A DNA stretch of 8,662 bases from the NCBI GenBank assembly GCA_031264545.1, contig JAISDV010000011.1, positions 1 to 8,662 on the forward strand, written 5' to 3'. Source of the DNA: Oscillospiraceae bacterium (lineage in GTDB: Bacteria; Bacillota; Clostridia; Oscillospirales; Oscillospiraceae). This document shows positions 6,453 through 8,662 of the stretch, piece by piece. The notes beneath the pieces are model-generated. The model ran no database searches, had not been told where the DNA came from, and worked only from the letters and a program-made list of their open reading frames with translations. The position numbers and the translations under genes were made by a program. How positions within the stretch are numbered: the stretch's first letter is position 1; each line of letters begins with the position of its first letter.

Positions 6453-7222
6453 GCCGCCCGCCGCCGTTTTCTTCCGGGTTCAAACACAGACCGGACGTTG
6501 ACCGTCCTGGTCGAAAACGCCGCCATTTTTACTTTGTTGTCGCCCAGCACGAGAATATTGTAGAGCAGGCTGACGACCAGGGTGGCGGCGGTCATGTTCG
6601 CCGTAATTGTCTGCGGCGCTGAGACCGACGCCTCCGCACAGGAAAGCTCGCTCTGGAATTTGTCGGCGTCCTCGAGGATGTCCGGATAGACGTACCCCAC
6701 AGGCTTATACAAGGTTCTTCCGTTTCTGCGGATGCCGCAGACGACCTGCCCGCTGTATTCGCTGTTGCCGGAGTCGATGTAGATCAGGTCCTTTTCCTCA
6801 TAGAACGCCTCATTGCACAGGCGGCGCGATTTATTATTATCTACCGCGCTAATGAGGACGACCATTTCGGGAAGGCGGAGGCTCCCGCCCCCTTCCAGTT
6901 TCATGTATACCTGTTCCGGCTGTATGAGCTGGCGAAGGCGTGCCTTGTCCTCAATGAAAATGGGGATATACTCAGCTTCCATACTGAACGCCGAGGCGTA
7001 CCGTTCCGCGAGGACCCTGGCTTTGTTCAAACCGAGATCGGCGGCGGTGAAATGCTGCCGGATCAGATTCTTTTGCTCTACGCTGTCGCCGTCCGCGATG
7101 ATGATCCGCACCGGCCTGTCAAGGCAATGTGAAAGCCGGTACAGGTGCATAGCGATATAGCTGCCGGTGCCGCCCGCGCCGAGCATGATGATTTTTACGG
7201 GTGTTTTGACCGGATACCTCAT
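6449..7222 (-). CDS. E1-like ThiF-family adenylyltransferase, PRTRC type
   Basis: This 257-residue protein is a single E1-like Rossmann domain. It has the nucleotide loop GAGGTG (15-20) and ADGDSVEQKNLIRQHF (43-58), carrying the conserved Asp46, Asn52, Arg55 and Gln56. It also has Lys67 in GLNKARV and Asp128 in SAVDNNKSRR. These residues bind ATP and adenylate the C-terminus of a ubiquitin-like protein. Cys195 in the SC(x)nQT segment (194-205) is the candidate catalytic cysteine. None of its four cysteines forms a CxxC pair, unlike classical ThiF/MoeB. The overall pattern fits the ThiF protein of PRTRC cassettes. The ATG at 7222 overlaps the stop of the JAMM gene by four bases, and its own stop overlaps the zinc-ribbon start in the same way, so the three are tightly coupled. 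The JAMM, E1-like and E2-like genes together suggest reversible protein conjugation. Confidence 0.92.
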   Translation of the reverse strand: MRYPVKTPVKIIMLGAGGTGSYIAMHLYRLSHCLDRPVRIIIADGDSVEQKNLIRQHFTAADLGLNKARVLAERYASAFSMEAEYIPIFIEDKARLRQLIQPEQVYMKLEGGGSLRLPEMVVLISAVDNNKSRRLCNEAFYEEKDLIYIDSGNSEYSGQVVCGIRRNGRTLYKPVGYVYPDILEDADKFQSELSCAEASVSAPQTITANMTAATLVVSLLYNILVLGDNKVKMAAFSTRTVNVRSVFEPGRKRRRAA

Positions 7223-8662
7223 AGGTCTTCCGCCTGTTTCTCCGCAAGTCTTTTTAGGATACCGGGGACCGATTTTTCGCCGGAAAACGCACCCGGAGGA
7301 TCCTCCGGCGATTCTTCGCCGTCTTTTGTCGTCACCCGTGCGTTCCAGGACTCGGGGAAATCATTGTCCAAAGATTCAAAGACGGCGGTCGGATCGATCA
7401 GCAGATGCTTTCCGCCGTTGGCGATCCTGACGCTTATTTCGGGGATGTAGCGGTCAAGCCGGCCGATAACAGCGTACAGCCGCGTCGCTTTTTCGTCCGC
7501 ATCGTCCTGCGGCGAAAATTTCGCCGCCATGACGTTGTGCGAGTGGACGTCCATGTAGTGCAGATACCGTTCCGGCTCATACCCGTCATGGCCGGAGAGG
7601 TCCGCGTCGGTTCTCACGGCGGTCACGGACTGCCGGGGGATCACGGTGCAGAAACGTTTCTGCTCCCGGTCCCACAGGATATGGGCGAGGGCCTCGTAGT
7701 TTTTGCCTTTCATCAGGGAACGGAAGAAGCCTATGATGCTTCGCAGCGCACTGTGCGGAATGAGGGGGAGGGCCGGGATAAACCCGGCCTCGACCTCTGA
7801 GAGTTCCCTGTACTCGCCGCTTGGCGTGATGAACGTGCCGCTTTCTTCTTTGCGCATCTCGTAGACCTTTCCGTCGCGGCCGGGAAAAATACAGATGACC
7901 TTGTCCGAAGCCGCCGCGTCCTCGAGGCTTGTGAAAATGCCCTTGTAGACAGGGAGTCTTTCGCCCTTGCTCCCCGCTATGATCCTCGGTTTGACAATAC
8001 AGTCGGGAGACTTGTTCTTGTCCTTTTTCAAGGTGTCCAAAAACTCCTTCGAGCTTTCGATGGCCCGTTTGAATTCTCCGATTTTGGTCTTTTTCGGAGT
8101 GGGAACGGTTTTGCGGATTTTACCGTAGTTCACATCCCAGACCACCCGGGCGCCGTCCTCGAGCTCGGGGAAATCTTCGGCTTTGGCGGCGCGCAGCTCC
8201 TCAAAGGTCTGGTTCAGATCTTCGATAGGCTCTTTGACCGCGCCGTTCTCGAATATGGGGAGTTTGGCGAACACCGGCGCGTCCTGCCGCGCCATGGCCG
8301 TCTTGTCCTGCGGTTCGGCAAACAGCGCTGTCTGGCCGTCTCCTGTCCCCGTCACGGGTACGGCGGGCTGGACAGGCGGAGGCGTGAACGTGGTCTGCGC
8401 GTCTGGCTGGACGCCGGGATCAACAACGGCGGGCGGCGCCTGCGGCGGCGCGGCGGTTTGTGTTCCGGCGGCATACGCGGCCGGCTCGTCAAAGGGGTTG
8501 GGCTCTTGCGCCTGGTTCCCGAGATCAATGAACGGCGAGGGACAAGCGTTTTGGCCTGGCACGGGGACTCCGGGCGGGTCTCCGAACGGGTCGGCGTTGG
8601 GCGGTGAAAACGGATCTCCTCCGGTTTGTCCCGTCCGCAGTGCCCGCTCGAACGGGTTGCTG
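7219..8662 (-). CDS. JAMM/JAB metalloprotease, PRTRC system protein A type, 5' end outside the window
   Basis: The reading frame is open to the right edge (480 visible codons), so the true start lies beyond 8662; the GTG at 8562 is only internal. Residue numbers here count from that GTG. The C-terminal domain (about 210-400) carries a complete JAMM motif: HSH (340-342), then seven residues, then SPQD (350-353), with Glu290 (YEALAHILWD) a likely catalytic glutamate. The segment DVHSHNVMAAKFSPQDDADE followed by LYAVIGRL is typical of PRTRC protein A, a predicted zinc isopeptidase or processing protease for a ubiquitin-like protein. Residues about 137-205 (VVWDVNYGKIRKTV... to KPRIIAG) form a separate alpha/beta domain I cannot name. 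The visible N-terminus is a Pro/Gly/Ala-rich linker with five [N/D/S]PF motifs. It is the first visible gene of the operon and overlaps the E1-like gene by four bases. Confidence 0.9.
   Translation of the reverse strand, partial: SNPFERALRTGQTGGDPFSPPNADPFGDPPGVPVPGQNACPSPFIDLGNQAQEPNPFDEPAAYAAGTQTAAPPQAPPAVVDPGVQPDAQTTFTPPPVQPAVPVTGTGDGQTALFAEPQDKTAMARQDAPVFAKLPIFENGAVKEPIEDLNQTFEELRAAKAEDFPELEDGARVVWDVNYGKIRKTVPTPKKTKIGEFKRAIESSKEFLDTLKKDKNKSPDCIVKPRIIAGSKGERLPVYKGIFTSLEDAAASDKVICIFPGRDGKVYEMRKEESGTFITPSGEYRELSEVEAGFIPALPLIPHSALRSIIGFFRSLMKGKNYEALAHILWDREQKRFCTVIPRQSVTAVRTDADLSGHDGYEPERYLHYMDVHSHNVMAAKFSPQDDADEKATRLYAVIGRLDRYIPEISVRIANGGKHLLIDPTAVFESLDNDFPESWNARVTTKDGEESPEDPPGAFSGEKSVPGILKRLAEKQAEDL
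8491..8658 (-). repeat. Degenerate [N/D/S]PF repeats in the linker of the JAMM protein
   Basis: In the frame of the JAMM gene, the motifs NPFE, DPFS, DPFG, SPFI and NPFDEP start at codons ending at about 8658, 8616, 8592, 8538 and 8499, spaced 8 to 18 residues apart in Pro/Gly-rich sequence. At base level some copies share an AACGGG/CGAACGGGT-like core on the plus strand. This looks like a short linear motif array in a disordered region. More copies may lie beyond the window edge. Confidence 0.6.

Noticed and set aside
7219..8562. GTG at 8562 as the true start of the JAMM gene
   Set aside because: The frame stays open upstream to 8662 and continues the same Pro-rich [N/D]PF pattern, so the start is outside the window.

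Overview
The window reads as one dense minus-strand operon. It is cut by both window edges: the first gene in transcription order loses its 5' end at the right edge, and the last gene loses its 3' end at the left edge. Eleven genes follow one another with 4-base ATGA-type overlaps or gaps of a few bases. The only larger intervals are 80 bases (3613-3692) and 24 bases (1134-1157). No tRNA, rRNA, CRISPR array, transposase or convincing promoter is visible. Several genes have strong AGGAGG-like ribosome binding sites, the DNA is GC-rich, and the gene content is of accessory type. This suggests a plasmid, integrative element or large phage of a GC-rich Firmicute (Clostridia-like); the host assignment is an inference.

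Transcription runs from right to left. (1) 8662-7219: JAMM/JAB metalloprotease of the PRTRC protein A type, with a Pro-rich [N/D/S]PF-repeat N-terminus. (2) 7222-6449: E1-like ThiF adenylyltransferase. (3) 6452-6255: 65-residue zinc ribbon. (4) 6252-5542: repeat protein with a five-residue periodicity, predicted beta-helix. (5) 5529-5080: unknown 149-residue protein. (6) 5099-3693: class I SAM-dependent DNA methyltransferase of DUF6094 type. (7) 3612-3289: unknown 107-residue protein. (8) 3292-2681: unknown acidic, Tyr- and Cys-rich protein. (9) 2674-1976: E2-like protein of the Prok-E2_D / PRTRC protein B type, with a recognisable active-site cysteine segment. (10) 1979-1158: Rad52-family annealing protein with a probable OB-fold tail. 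(11) 1133-1: Rad50/SbcC-like ATPase with Walker A and a zinc-hook CPLC, truncated at the window edge.

The most interesting feature is that one operon holds an E1-like enzyme, an E2-like enzyme and a JAMM peptidase. These are the parts of a ubiquitin-like conjugation and deconjugation pathway of the PRTRC / prokaryotic ubiquitin-like kind, interleaved with a methyltransferase and a Rad52-Rad50 recombination module. No ubiquitin-like modifier is recognised inside the window. It may lie just upstream of 8662, or be hidden in one of the unassigned proteins or in the middle domain of the JAMM protein. A strong hairpin at 3633-3675 is followed by a T tract only on the plus strand, so it looks like an intrinsic terminator facing against the operon.
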